Under the pieces are notes generated by a model. It searched no databases, was not told where the DNA came from, and worked only from the letters and a program-made list of their open reading frames with translations. DNA of 21,336 bases from Desulfobacterales bacterium (GTDB lineage: Bacteria; Desulfobacterota; Desulfobulbia; Desulfobulbales; BM004): the NCBI GenBank assembly GCA_012974315.1, contig JAAXQI010000256.1:1-21336 (forward strand), written 5' to 3'. The position numbers and the translations under genes are program-made. Every line of letters starts with the position of its first letter. Within the stretch, counting starts at the first letter, position 1. Shown here piece by piece: positions 7,581 to 14,740 of the stretch.

Positions 7581-8624
7581 TTATTTTTCAAATAAATATT
7601 CGAATTCCCCGTATCCTTCCTTTGCAAGATTTTCTGCCGGAATAAACTTAAGGGCAGCTGAGTTCATGCAGTAGCGCAGACCAGTTGGAGGAGGTCCGTC
7701 ATCAAAGACATGACCAAGATGAGAATCAGCTTCTTTACTCCGGATCTCTGTTCTGACGCTAAAAAGTTTTTTTTCTTCTTTTTCGACAATGTTCTGCGGG
7801 ACAAGGGGCTGCTTAAAACTTGGCCAACCGGTGCCGGATTTATATTTATCAGTCGAGCTGAAGAGTGGTTCTCCGGAAACGATATCTACATAAATGCCTG
7901 GCTTGGTATTATCCCAGTATTCATTTTGAAAAGATGGCTCGGTTCCCTCGTTCTGGGTCACTTCGTATTGCAGAGAGGTGAGTTTTTCCTTCAGCTCGCT
8001 CTTGGTTGTTTTCTCCCTTTCTTTCCAGGTTGTATCCAGAAATTTATCTCTGCCGGAACCAAACCTGTAAAGTTTATAACGCAGGGGATTTTTTTTATAA
8101 TAATCCTGGTGGTAGTCCTCTGCCGGATAAAACGTCATAGCTGCAAGAATTGGTGTAACGACCGGTTTGTCAAAGATGTTTTTGTTCCCCAGGTTCTTTT
8201 TAGAGATTTCCGCCAATTTTTTCTGTTCGGCGTCATGATAGAAAATAGCAGTTGAATATTCATTGCCCCTGTCAGCAAATTGTCCACCTGCATCAGTCGG
8301 GTCAATCTGGCGCCAGAAGATATCCAGTAGCTCTTCAAAGGTTACCCTGCCGGGATCATAGGCAATCTCTACTGCCTCAATATGTCCTCCTGCGCCGTAA
8401 TTGCCATAGGTAGGATTTTCAGATCTGCCGCCTGTGTATCCAGATGTAACTGATAAAATACCTTCAACCCTTTCAAAGGGTTTTTCCATGCACCAGAAAC
8501 AGCCTCCGGCAAAGGTAGCTTTCTGCTGATTCAATGATGCAGCCTGGGTATTGGCAAGTACTGCCTGGGGCGTAATAGCAAAAACAAGAAAAAATCCTGT
8601 CAGTAAAAAATATAGGTTATTCAT
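7581..8624 (-). CDS. msrAB: Exported peptide-methionine sulfoxide reductase MsrA-MsrB fusion, 347 aa
   Basis: The start at 8624 follows GGAGGG and yields a signal peptide, MNNLYFLLTGFFLVFAITPQ..AVLA, with probable cleavage near residue 24, so the enzyme is periplasmic. MsrA: GGCFWCMEKPFE (40-51) with catalytic Cys42, GYTGG, and YHQDYY. MsrB: GEPLFSSTDKYKSGTGWPSF (251-270), SHLGHVFDDGP and RYCMNSAALKF with catalytic Cys319. The fused enzyme reduces S- and R-methionine sulfoxides in exported proteins. The mature protein has only three cysteines (42, 45, 319). The MsrB resolving position is Thr (SGTGWPSF), no zinc CxxC motifs are present, and no late MsrA resolving cysteine exists, so recycling must use Cys45 or an external thiol. 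An in-frame extension of 67 codons upstream is open but hydrophobic and lacks translation signals. Confidence 0.93.
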   Translation of the reverse strand: MNNLYFLLTGFFLVFAITPQAVLANTQAASLNQQKATFAGGCFWCMEKPFERVEGILSVTSGYTGGRSENPTYGNYGAGGHIEAVEIAYDPGRVTFEELLDIFWRQIDPTDAGGQFADRGNEYSTAIFYHDAEQKKLAEISKKNLGNKNIFDKPVVTPILAAMTFYPAEDYHQDYYKKNPLRYKLYRFGSGRDKFLDTTWKEREKTTKSELKEKLTSLQYEVTQNEGTEPSFQNEYWDNTKPGIYVDIVSGEPLFSSTDKYKSGTGWPSFKQPLVPQNIVEKEEKKLFSVRTEIRSKEADSHLGHVFDDGPPPTGLRYCMNSAALKFIPAENLAKEGYGEFEYLFEK

Positions 8625-8881
8625 GGTTTTGTCCCTCCATGGAGTATCGTTTGTAATAATAAGAATTATAACCATTAAGAGGCTGGTGGCATAGGGGGTG
8701 AATGCAAAAAAGAAGAAAAACAGGACTGTTTGTATTAAATGGAAATAAATTGCTGCAAATATCTGTAAAATAAAATATTTCAGTGAATGAAATGTGTCAG
8801 TAGAATATGGTAAACAAGAAGTCATGGGGTAGTATTGTTGTCAGGTTGCAGTTTTCATTTCAATAAGGCAGGGTGCATATT

Positions 8882-9202
8882 ATGAGGAGAACGAGACAAT
8901 CTTTACTGTATTTGTTCCTGGTGTGGATAATTTTTGTACTTGTAAACGGTTGCAGCGGCGCAACTACGATAGGGGAAGCCCCTTCAGAAGAAGTCTGCAG
9001 TGCTATTGTTGATACAAAATGTGTGAAGTGCCATTATAAAACACGGATTTGTGATGCCCTCGGCACCAAGAGTGTCAGCAAGTGGAAAAAAACCATAAAA
9101 TTCATGAAAAAACAGGGTGCCCAATTAACTGACGATGAGCAAAATAAGGTAATAGCCTGTTTGAGTTCCCTGCCAAAAGGCTCGAACGTTGTTTGCCAGT
9201 AA
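8882..9202 (+). CDS. Monohaem cytochrome c-like lipoprotein, 106 aa
   Basis: The start at ATG 8882 follows AGGCAGGG; an in-frame GTG at 8873 is an alternative. An N-terminal basic and hydrophobic segment ends in the lipobox LVNGC (lipidated Cys24). The mature part holds one haem c motif CVKCH (47-51), further cysteines (39, 58, 94, 105 approximately) that may form disulfides, and a C-terminal LTDDEQNKVIACLSSLP helix typical of small class I-like cytochromes. The distal haem ligand may be a Met of KFMKKQG. Probable location is the outer leaflet of the inner membrane or the inner leaflet of the outer membrane, with a role in electron transfer. It is divergent from msrAB, which might receive electrons in the same compartment, but nothing in the sequence shows this. 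Confidence 0.75.
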   Translation: MRRTRQSLLYLFLVWIIFVLVNGCSGATTIGEAPSEEVCSAIVDTKCVKCHYKTRICDALGTKSVSKWKKTIKFMKKQGAQLTDDEQNKVIACLSSLPKGSNVVCQ

Positions 9203-9240
9203 CACGTTTAAACGAATGTTAAATTTAAAAACTTATTTGA

Positions 9241-9258
9241 AACCGCAAATCTGCGGTT
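9241..9258. other. Perfect short hairpin downstream of the cytochrome gene
   Basis: AACCGCA / TGCGGTT, 7-bp perfect stem with a 4-nt loop, 38 nt after the cytochrome stop. No T-run follows on the + strand, so it is a poor intrinsic terminator; it could stabilise the 3' end. Confidence 0.35.
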
Positions 9259-9370
9259 AAAGGGCATATTGAGTAAAGTTGTTTTATGTTTGATAGTTGA
9301 AGTTGGCACAGCAGTAACAGAAAAGAGAGTGGGCAACTGTAACTTAATATAGTGATCATAGGAGGTTCAG

Positions 9371-9970
9371 ATGGGGACGGGAACAGTAGTGTTGCTTGTG
9401 ATCCTGGCAATAATAGTATTTGGTATTTTCTTTATTGTATCGATCTACAATAAGCTGATCCAGCTGAGGAATCGTTTTAAAAATGCGTTTGCCCAGATTG
9501 ACGTGCAGCTCAAGCGAAGATATGATTTGATCCCGAACCTGGTTGAAACAGCAAAGGGATATATGAAGCACGAGCGTGAGGCCCTTGAGGCAGTTATCAA
9601 GGCCAGGAACCAGGCTTCAGGTGCCATGGAAAAGGCCTCTGCTGACCCGGGTAATGCCGAAGCGATTCAGGGGCTTATGGGGGCGGAAAGTGCTTTAACC
9701 GGCACGCTTGGCCGCTTGTTTGCCCTGGCTGAGGCATATCCGGATCTGAAAGCCAATGAGAACATGATGCAACTCAGCGAGGAGTTGACCGCCACGGAGA
9801 ACAAGGTGTCGTTTGCACGGCAGGCGTTCAACGATGCTGTTATGGCATACAATACTGCACGGGAGGTTTTCCCAAACAATATTGTTGCCAATAACTTCGG
9901 GTTCAAAGAGGCCCAGCTTTTTGAAATAAAGGTTGAGACAGAAAGAGAAGCGCCCAAGGTTTCCTTTTAA
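9371..9970 (+). CDS. lemA: LemA family protein, 199 aa
   Basis: A strong AGGAGG precedes ATG 9371. One N-terminal membrane helix (residues about 5-25) is followed by the LemA core: YNKLIQLRNRFKNAFAQIDV, QLKRRYDLIPNLVETAKGYM, a long helical middle, and the conserved VSFARQAFNDAVMAYNTARE / FPNNIVANNFGF / LFEI segments. Length and order are those of the whole family. LemA proteins are single-pass membrane proteins with an alpha-helical bundle outside the membrane; their biochemical role is not firmly known. The gene is followed after 27 nt by an HtpX-like M48 protease, a pairing common in bacteria and suggesting that LemA works with the protease. Confidence 0.95.
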   Translation: MGTGTVVLLVILAIIVFGIFFIVSIYNKLIQLRNRFKNAFAQIDVQLKRRYDLIPNLVETAKGYMKHEREALEAVIKARNQASGAMEKASADPGNAEAIQGLMGAESALTGTLGRLFALAEAYPDLKANENMMQLSEELTATENKVSFARQAFNDAVMAYNTAREVFPNNIVANNFGFKEAQLFEIKVETEREAPKVSF

Positions 9971-9997
9971 TTCAAACAGAACCTTTTCCGGTCACAA

Positions 9998-11944
9998 ATG
10001 GATTTTTTCGCCAACCAGGATGCCGCGCGCAAGAAAACCAGTTTGCTGCTGTTTTATTTTGGGCTGGCAGTCTTTTTCATCATTGTCGCTATTTATCTTG
10101 CGATCGCATTCTTTTTCGTCTACCAGGGAAACAATACAGGCCAGTTTTCTCCAACCCAGATATGGGATGGTGAGCTGTTTGGTTTAATAGCCTCGGCAAC
10201 CCTTATCGTTGTTATCTGCGGCTCCTTTTACAAGATTTCCATACTCAGGTCAGGGGGTGCAAGAGTGGCAGAAATGCTGGGCGGGAAACTTGTTCCAGCC
10301 AGCACCAATAATTTTCTTGAAAAGCGATTCTTAAATATTGTTGAGGAAATGGCTATCGCCTCGGGAGTGCCGGTGCCCCCAGTCTATCTTATGGAACAGG
10401 AAAAGGGCATCAATGCCTTTGCCGCAGGGTTCAGGCCGGATGATGCAGTGATCGGCATTACCAGGGGGTCGCTCGAAACCCTTAATCGTGACGAGTTGCA
10501 AGGTGTTGTCGCCCACGAGTTCAGCCATATATTAAACGGAGATATGCTGCTTGACCTGAAGCTTGTTGGATTTCTTCATGGGATCTTATTGATCGCCCTG
10601 ATAGGCAGATCGATTCTTCGTGGTTCCAGCCGGAGCCGTAACAGCAAAAACAGCGGTGGCGTTGCCATTTTCGGCCTGGTTTTGCTGATTCTCGGATATG
10701 TGGGTGTACTCTTTGGCAAGCTTATTAAAAGTGGTGTTTCGCGGCAGCGTGAATTCCTTGCTGATGCATCAGCAGTGCAGTTCACCCGAAACCCGCAGGG
10801 TCTGGCAGGTGCACTCAAGAAAATCGGGGGGTTGGCAGCAGGTTCTTTAGTTGATCACAGCGATGCTGAAGAAATCAGTCATATGTTTTTCAGCAATGGC
10901 CTTAAGGCTAGCTGGATTGGGGCATTCTCAACCCATCCTCCCCTGGCTGACAGGATAATCAGGCTGGATCCGGCATTTAACGGCAATTATCCAAAAGTTC
11001 AAAGAAGCCAGGACCCTGATCCAGGTGAAGACAAAATTGACATGGTCAAAAGTGCTGTGAAAGAGCAGCAACCCTTTGGGCAGATGCCAAAGGGGGCAGC
11101 TGTGATTGCTCTGGCAATTCTGGCTGCTGATGCGAAAAACATTACCCGGGATATCGGTACGCCTCTCCGGGAGCACATGGAGTATGCCCGCCGGTTGCTT
11201 GATTCACTTCCAACCCAGGTACGCGAAGCTGCAAGTGATCCCTTTGGCGCACGTGCTGTAATTTATGGACTTTTGCTCGATAAGGATGAGGATGTGCGTG
11301 CCCGCCAGATGAAGCAGCTTCAATTTACTGCCGATCATGCCGTATTCGAGACAACTGAGAAAATTTTTCCATTCATGCTGACCCTGGATGAAGAGTCTCG
11401 CCTGCCTCTCATGGACCTGACCATGCCCTCTTTACGTTCCATGTCCCTGGAGCAGTTCAGGAGGTTTGAGGAAAATGTCGAAAGTCTTGTAAGGAGTGAT
11501 TCGAGGCGCAGCTTGTTTGAGTTTACTGTGCAGCATGTTATTGTCAGGCGTCTGGAAAGAAATTTTATTACACCGCAACGCGCCATTACTGCAATTGATT
11601 CCATTGGGGACGTAGCAGAAGAAATCTCCTGCATTCTTTCGCTTCTTGCAAACCTGGGACATGAAAGTGATGAAGCCCCCCAGGCTTTTGAGGGTGCTGC
11701 AGCAACATTTACCCAACATGATTCTACCTTGCACTATATGGACAGAAAGGAGTGTAAGGATATTAAGCTTGCTGATATTCTGAACCGTTTGGCCAGTCTC
11801 AGTCCCAGGGTGAAGCAATCACTGATTACAGCCTGTTTTCAGTGCCTTGTTCATGACAAGCAGATAACCATGAAAGAGGCGGAATTTTTCCGTCTGCTGG
11901 TCTACGCCCTTGACTGCCCTCTGCCGCCATGGGTAAAGATATGA
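9998..11944 (+). CDS. M48-family (HtpX-like) membrane metallopeptidase, 648 aa
   Basis: Hydrophobic segments are at about 17-41, 62-80, 190-207 and 222-245. The zinc site HEFSH (173-177) and the downstream ligand Glu in REFLADASAV (251-260) are intact, and VYLMEQEKGINAFAAG (129-144) is the usual substrate-edge region. Family role: ATP-independent proteolysis of damaged membrane proteins with the active site at the cytoplasmic face. It is about twice the length of HtpX: residues about 330-648 form an extra mostly helical region, ending in a TerB-like-looking segment (VKQSLITACFQCLVHDKQIT). It is in the same frame as lemA, 27 nt downstream, without a recognisable Shine-Dalgarno, so translation may be coupled to lemA. 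Confidence 0.92.
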   Translation: MDFFANQDAARKKTSLLLFYFGLAVFFIIVAIYLAIAFFFVYQGNNTGQFSPTQIWDGELFGLIASATLIVVICGSFYKISILRSGGARVAEMLGGKLVPASTNNFLEKRFLNIVEEMAIASGVPVPPVYLMEQEKGINAFAAGFRPDDAVIGITRGSLETLNRDELQGVVAHEFSHILNGDMLLDLKLVGFLHGILLIALIGRSILRGSSRSRNSKNSGGVAIFGLVLLILGYVGVLFGKLIKSGVSRQREFLADASAVQFTRNPQGLAGALKKIGGLAAGSLVDHSDAEEISHMFFSNGLKASWIGAFSTHPPLADRIIRLDPAFNGNYPKVQRSQDPDPGEDKIDMVKSAVKEQQPFGQMPKGAAVIALAILAADAKNITRDIGTPLREHMEYARRLLDSLPTQVREAASDPFGARAVIYGLLLDKDEDVRARQMKQLQFTADHAVFETTEKIFPFMLTLDEESRLPLMDLTMPSLRSMSLEQFRRFEENVESLVRSDSRRSLFEFTVQHVIVRRLERNFITPQRAITAIDSIGDVAEEISCILSLLANLGHESDEAPQAFEGAAATFTQHDSTLHYMDRKECKDIKLADILNRLASLSPRVKQSLITACFQCLVHDKQITMKEAEFFRLLVYALDCPLPPWVKI

Positions 11945-12339
11945 GCTTGATCTTCAATTAGCTTGTATTTTCCCTTCATTGTCACAGGCAAACAGAACAG
12001 GACTGACAGGTAAATTCTCACAGTAGAATTTAAAGTCATGCAGTCAGGCTGGAATGTGGCACATATGCTACGATAATTCAGGATGAAAATCTTTGTATTT
12101 GGTTAGGCTTTTTAAAAGATAGACAATCCGTTTTTTGGTTATTTCAGTATTACTCATCTGGTTATATCCCCAATTCCCCCAGAAAATATTGATGGCAAGA
12201 CTCTATGCTTGTCTTGCAACATATTAATATAATACAATATTTTTGTTATTCATCACTAACGGCCCATATATTGCAAATATATTAATAAAGGCAATGGTTT
12301 TCTCAATAAAAGTATAAAATTGAGGATATTAGTTTCATC
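11945..12339. other. AT-rich intergenic region, no gene recognised
   Basis: 395 nt between the M48 protease and the 54-aa gene. Both strands are AT-rich with frequent stops. TATAAT occurs near 12230 and TATAAA near 12313, but neither has a convincing -35 box at proper spacing. No intrinsic terminator is visible after the protease. Confidence 0.5.
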
Positions 12340-12504
12340 ATGGATATGACTAAAAACTTAACATTACTGGACAGGATTCGGCATCAATTGAATCCGCTGC
12401 ATATCTACTGCAGGCTTAAATGTCTGGGGAGTTCATCAAAGATGGCAATGGATATCTGTAAAGTCTATGAAATAGGTATTTATAAAAAGACTTTGGGTAG
12501 ATGA
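12340..12504 (+). CDS. Small basic protein, 54 aa, unknown function
   Basis: ATG 12340 to TGA 12502-12504 encodes MDMTKNLTLLDRIRHQLNPL followed by HIYCRLKCLGSSSKMAMDIC and a short basic tail. It is basic, soluble, and has two regularly placed cysteines (residues about 24 and 28) plus one later. I have a recollection, not verified, of small Desulfobacterota proteins with an R-x-R-H-x-L-N-P-L-H-x-Y-C-R-L pattern; if right, this is a conserved family. A GAGG sits about 14 nt before the start, which is too far to be convincing. It lies 95 nt upstream of the 48-aa membrane peptide gene on the same strand. Confidence 0.5.
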   Translation: MDMTKNLTLLDRIRHQLNPLHIYCRLKCLGSSSKMAMDICKVYEIGIYKKTLGR

Positions 12505-12599
12505 ATGTCAGTCGTCGAACAGAATTGAACATATTGCTTTAAGAATAAAAAGGAACCATTTTATTGCAGAATGCAAAAACCATGAAAAAAGGTGCCACT

Positions 12600-12746
12600 A
12601 TGAAAGATTACAGAAAAGAAGAGATAGGGAAAACACGTCACCATCAATTAAGAATGGCAGATGTCTGCAATGGTACAGTTATAGGTATTGTAGCATTATG
12701 GATGATCTGGGTTTCCACATCCGTGTTAATCCATTTAGCCGGATGA
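12600..12746 (+). CDS. 48-aa single-TM peptide, paralog of the one at 14280-14426
   Basis: I choose ATG 12600 because AGGTG lies 6 nt upstream; in-frame ATG 12582 would add six residues. The product MKDYRKEEIGKTRHHQLRMA has a basic, soluble N-half and one C-terminal hydrophobic helix, VIGIVALWMIWVSTSVLIHL. It should insert with the N-terminus in the cytoplasm (positive-inside). The helix shares the pattern G-I-x-A-(L/V)-x-x-I-W-(V/L)-S-x-x-(V/L)-L-I-H-L with the opposite-strand gene at 14280-14426, which is also exactly 48 aa. An intrinsic terminator follows 26 nt later. The role is unknown; such peptides often act as small subunits or regulators of membrane complexes. Confidence 0.65.
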   Translation: MKDYRKEEIGKTRHHQLRMADVCNGTVIGIVALWMIWVSTSVLIHLAG

Positions 12747-12772
12747 TAATTACTGCTTACTATTAATGTTAG

Positions 12773-12806
12773 ACCTGCTAACAGTTTCACTGTTAGCCAG
12801 GTTTTC
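12773..12806 (+). terminator. Rho-independent terminator of the small-protein genes
   Basis: GCTAACAG (12777-12784) / CTGTTAGC (12790-12797) with a 5-nt loop, extended by ACCT/AGGT past one bulged C, followed by TTTTC. It ends the 12340/12600 small-gene unit. Confidence 0.75.
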
Positions 12807-12820
12807 ATAATCCCCCCATG

Positions 12821-12853
12821 CCGCAGGAGATTAATTTCACCTGCGGTTTTTTG
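12821..12853 (+). terminator. Second + strand terminator, overlapping the end of the convergent oxidoreductase gene
   Basis: CCGCAGG (12821-12827) / CCTGCGG (12840-12846) followed by TTTTTTG. The T-run side lies inside the last codons of the minus-strand gene (its stop is at 12837-12839), so coding and termination signals overlap. Confidence 0.75.
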
Positions 12854-13961
12854 TTTTTTTCTCCTGTTCCTTTTTTTCTACGACACAATAAATTCCACCT
12901 TCTTTAATTCCTGGCATAAAGCAGCCGTTGCAGGAGATACAACGGGCCGGAGATCTGTCTCCTTCCTGCCATCGTTTTGCCAGGCCAGGTTCACGGATAA
13001 AGGGACGTGCCATGGAAATATAATCAGCAGATTCCTGGATGGTTTTTTCAGCAACTTCAAAGCTTCTGAATCCGCCTACCACCATGATCGGACATTTGAC
13101 TGCAGCCCGTATCTGCCGGGCAAGTGGTAGGTTATAAGCTTCTTTTTCAGGAGAGTTGATTTTTGTTCTTGCAGGGCTCCGGTCAGCAGAAGCAGGTGTG
13201 CCTCCACTTACCTCAATGCAGTCGATACCTTCTTTATCAAGAGCCTTTGCAGCAAAAACAGCATCTTCAATTGTAAGTCCTCCTGCAAGATTATCTGAGC
13301 CGTTGAGCTTAATCATTACTGGGAAATCAGGCCCCACAGCATCCCGTATTGCCCGGTACGATTTCAGGAGAAAGCGGCACCTGTTTTCAATGGACCCTCC
13401 ATATTCATCCTGCCTCTGGTTCGTTAAAGGAGAAAGGAACTGGTTAATGAGATACCCATGTGCTCCATGGAGCTGGACTCCGTCAAAACCCCATTCTTTG
13501 GCGCGCCGGGCCCCGTTTCCAAAAGCAGCTGTAATTCTGTCAATTTCTTCTCCTGTTATTTCAGCCGGTAATTCCGGGTATTGGTCCGTTTCTATTGCCG
13601 AAGGGGCAAGGGTTTTTTGTCCTGCATTGGATGCATCGGTCTGGCCGCCTGCATGCACAAGCTGAATGCATATTTTGCCACCATCCTCATGCACTGCCCC
13701 GGTCATTTCTTTCATGATATCTGCAAAGTCGTCAGAGTGGATTCCCATTTTACCGGGTAACTGTTTTCCTTCAGGGCTGACAAATGTATAGCCTGTCATG
13801 ATAAGTCCCACATTGCCACGTGCAAGTTCACGATAAAAAGCTATAAGTTTTGGGGTTGGTTTGCCATCAGCATCGCACATTCCTTCCCAGGTTGCCGAGC
13901 GGACAAAGCGGTTTTGTAAAGTCATGCCATTAATGGTACTCTGGTCAAATAAAGAGTTCAT
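12837..13961 (-). CDS. Old Yellow Enzyme-family NADH:flavin oxidoreductase with Fe-S-type cysteine motif, 374 aa
   Basis: TIM-barrel OYE landmarks: NRFVRSATWEG (17-27), a CIQLVHAGGQ strand (98-107), the substrate/FMN pair HGAHGYL (165-171), the SPLTNQRQDEYGGSIENR block (177-194) and the phosphate-binding VVGGFRS and ISMARPFIREP segments. The C-terminus carries C-x2-C-x2-C-x11-C (Cys341, 344, 347, 359), resembling the [4Fe-4S] ligand set of 2,4-dienoyl-CoA reductase and trimethylamine dehydrogenase. The FAD/NAD-binding half of those roughly 650-aa enzymes is missing. It may therefore take electrons from a separate protein via the cluster. The substrate is unknown, probably an enone, an enoate or a xenobiotic. 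The start at 13961 has GGGAG upstream. Confidence 0.88.
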   Translation of the reverse strand: MNSLFDQSTINGMTLQNRFVRSATWEGMCDADGKPTPKLIAFYRELARGNVGLIMTGYTFVSPEGKQLPGKMGIHSDDFADIMKEMTGAVHEDGGKICIQLVHAGGQTDASNAGQKTLAPSAIETDQYPELPAEITGEEIDRITAAFGNGARRAKEWGFDGVQLHGAHGYLINQFLSPLTNQRQDEYGGSIENRCRFLLKSYRAIRDAVGPDFPVMIKLNGSDNLAGGLTIEDAVFAAKALDKEGIDCIEVSGGTPASADRSPARTKINSPEKEAYNLPLARQIRAAVKCPIMVVGGFRSFEVAEKTIQESADYISMARPFIREPGLAKRWQEGDRSPARCISCNGCFMPGIKEGGIYCVVEKKEQEKKTKNRR

Positions 13962-14033
13962 GACGGTCTCCCAGTAGTTGTAAGACAGATACTTTTTCAG
14001 TCAAAAAAACGTTTAGGGAATTTACTGTACATG

Positions 14034-14108
14034 AAAAATAGCTGTGGGGTCAAACGGCAAAAATAGCTGTGGGGTCAAACGGCAAAAATAGCTGTGGATT
14101 CAAACAGC
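14034..14108 (+). repeat. Three head-to-tail copies of a 25-bp unit
   Basis: Copies at 14034-14058, 14059-14083 and 14084-14108. The first two are identical; the third differs at three positions. Each contains AATAGCTGTGG followed by TCAAAC. It lies upstream of the oxidoreductase start (13961), about 73 nt away on the promoter side. The core GTGGGGTCA resembles, from memory, sequences near REP-associated transposases, but none is present here. Confidence 0.85.
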
Positions 14109-14168
14109 AATGATTTGGTAATTTTTTTATCCATCCGGGAGGCGCAGAAGAGGAGAGAGTATAAATTA

Positions 14169-14226
14169 TGACATTTTTTGTCACAAAAAAAGATCAGGCG
14201 GTGACAAAAAATGTCACCGTCTGATC
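14169..14226 (-). terminator. Strong minus-strand terminator with competing inverted repeats
   Basis: Read on the minus strand, GATCAGACGGTGACA pairs with TGTCACCGCCTGATC (14192-14206 / 14212-14226; 15 bp with one G-U pair, 5-nt loop), directly followed by seven T residues. It lies 54 nt after the stop of the minus-strand 48-aa gene. A second palindrome TGACATTTTTTGTCA (14169-14183) is the exact reverse complement of the hairpin top, TGACAAAAAATGTCA (14202-14216), so an alternative 15-bp pairing can form instead of the terminator stem. Confidence 0.85.
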
Positions 14227-14279
14227 GGTAGTGAGGATTGGCGTTTTTATTGAGGGCAATAAGGGGTCCTCTCTACAAT

Positions 14280-14426
14280 TTAGAGATTCTGGTACAGGTG
14301 AATTAATAATGTTGATGAGAGCCATATACTGCTGACAGCAGCAATACCAAGCAGTATGGCGAATAAAACTTCTGAAATTGTAACATTTGTATCATGGTTA
14401 CAGGGGTATTCCATTTCTTCTGACAT
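14280..14426 (-). CDS. 48-aa single-TM peptide, paralog of the one at 12600-12746
   Basis: ATG at 14426 is preceded by a strong GGAGG (minus strand, 6-7 nt spacing) and the gene ends at TAA 14280-14282, followed by a strong terminator. The product MSEEMEYPCNHDTNVTISEV has an acidic N-half and a C-terminal helix LFAILLGIAAVSSIWLSSTL followed by LIHLYQNL. The helix matches the 12600 peptide at G, I, A, I-W, S and L-I-H-L with no gaps, and both proteins are 48 aa. The N-halves differ in charge: acidic here, basic there. The two could form a heteromeric pair in the membrane, or both attach to one larger complex. Function unknown. Confidence 0.72.
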   Translation of the reverse strand: MSEEMEYPCNHDTNVTISEVLFAILLGIAAVSSIWLSSTLLIHLYQNL

Positions 14427-14740
14427 TCAGTAATCCTCCATGGTATGAAGTAACTATACTTATTGTTTGTTTCACTGTTAACGTGCTGAAAATAAGAGCA
14501 TTTTGTCTTCAGGTACGTTGCCAGGTTGGGATTTTCTGTTTTCACATGAATATTTGCAAATAGCATGCCTGATGTACCACAATGTAGAAAATATTTATTG
14601 TGGAATTGTCTGGCTTCTTTGAGACAAAAACAAAATATTGCTGCAATTTTGGTACGATACATATATATAAAGGTTAGTTGCGAGATTTGAATATCATATC
14701 TCACTATGATAGATGAATTTACCTGCAACCGGAGTAAGGC
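14427..14740. other. Divergent intergenic region, no gene recognised
   Basis: 314 AT-rich nt between the minus-strand 48-aa gene and the decayed kinase gene. A minus-strand open frame runs through it (up to about 14728), but it has no Shine-Dalgarno, unusual composition and overlaps the 48-aa gene in another frame. It should hold promoters for both neighbours; none is clear enough to mark. Confidence 0.5.

Noticed and set aside
8625..8825. 67-codon hydrophobic in-frame extension upstream of msrAB
   Set aside because: No Shine-Dalgarno at its start, low-complexity F/L/I content, and the ATG at 8624 has a strong GGAGGG and begins a proper signal peptide.
9300..9320. Sigma-54 promoter (TGGCAC) upstream of lemA
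   Set aside because: TGGCAC is present but the required TTGC element five bases later is missing.
14034..14108. CRISPR array
   Set aside because: The three copies are directly adjacent without spacers, and no cas genes are present.
14303..14728. 141-codon minus-strand open frame
   Set aside because: No translation signal, odd composition, and it covers the better-supported 48-aa gene in another frame as well as a divergent promoter region.
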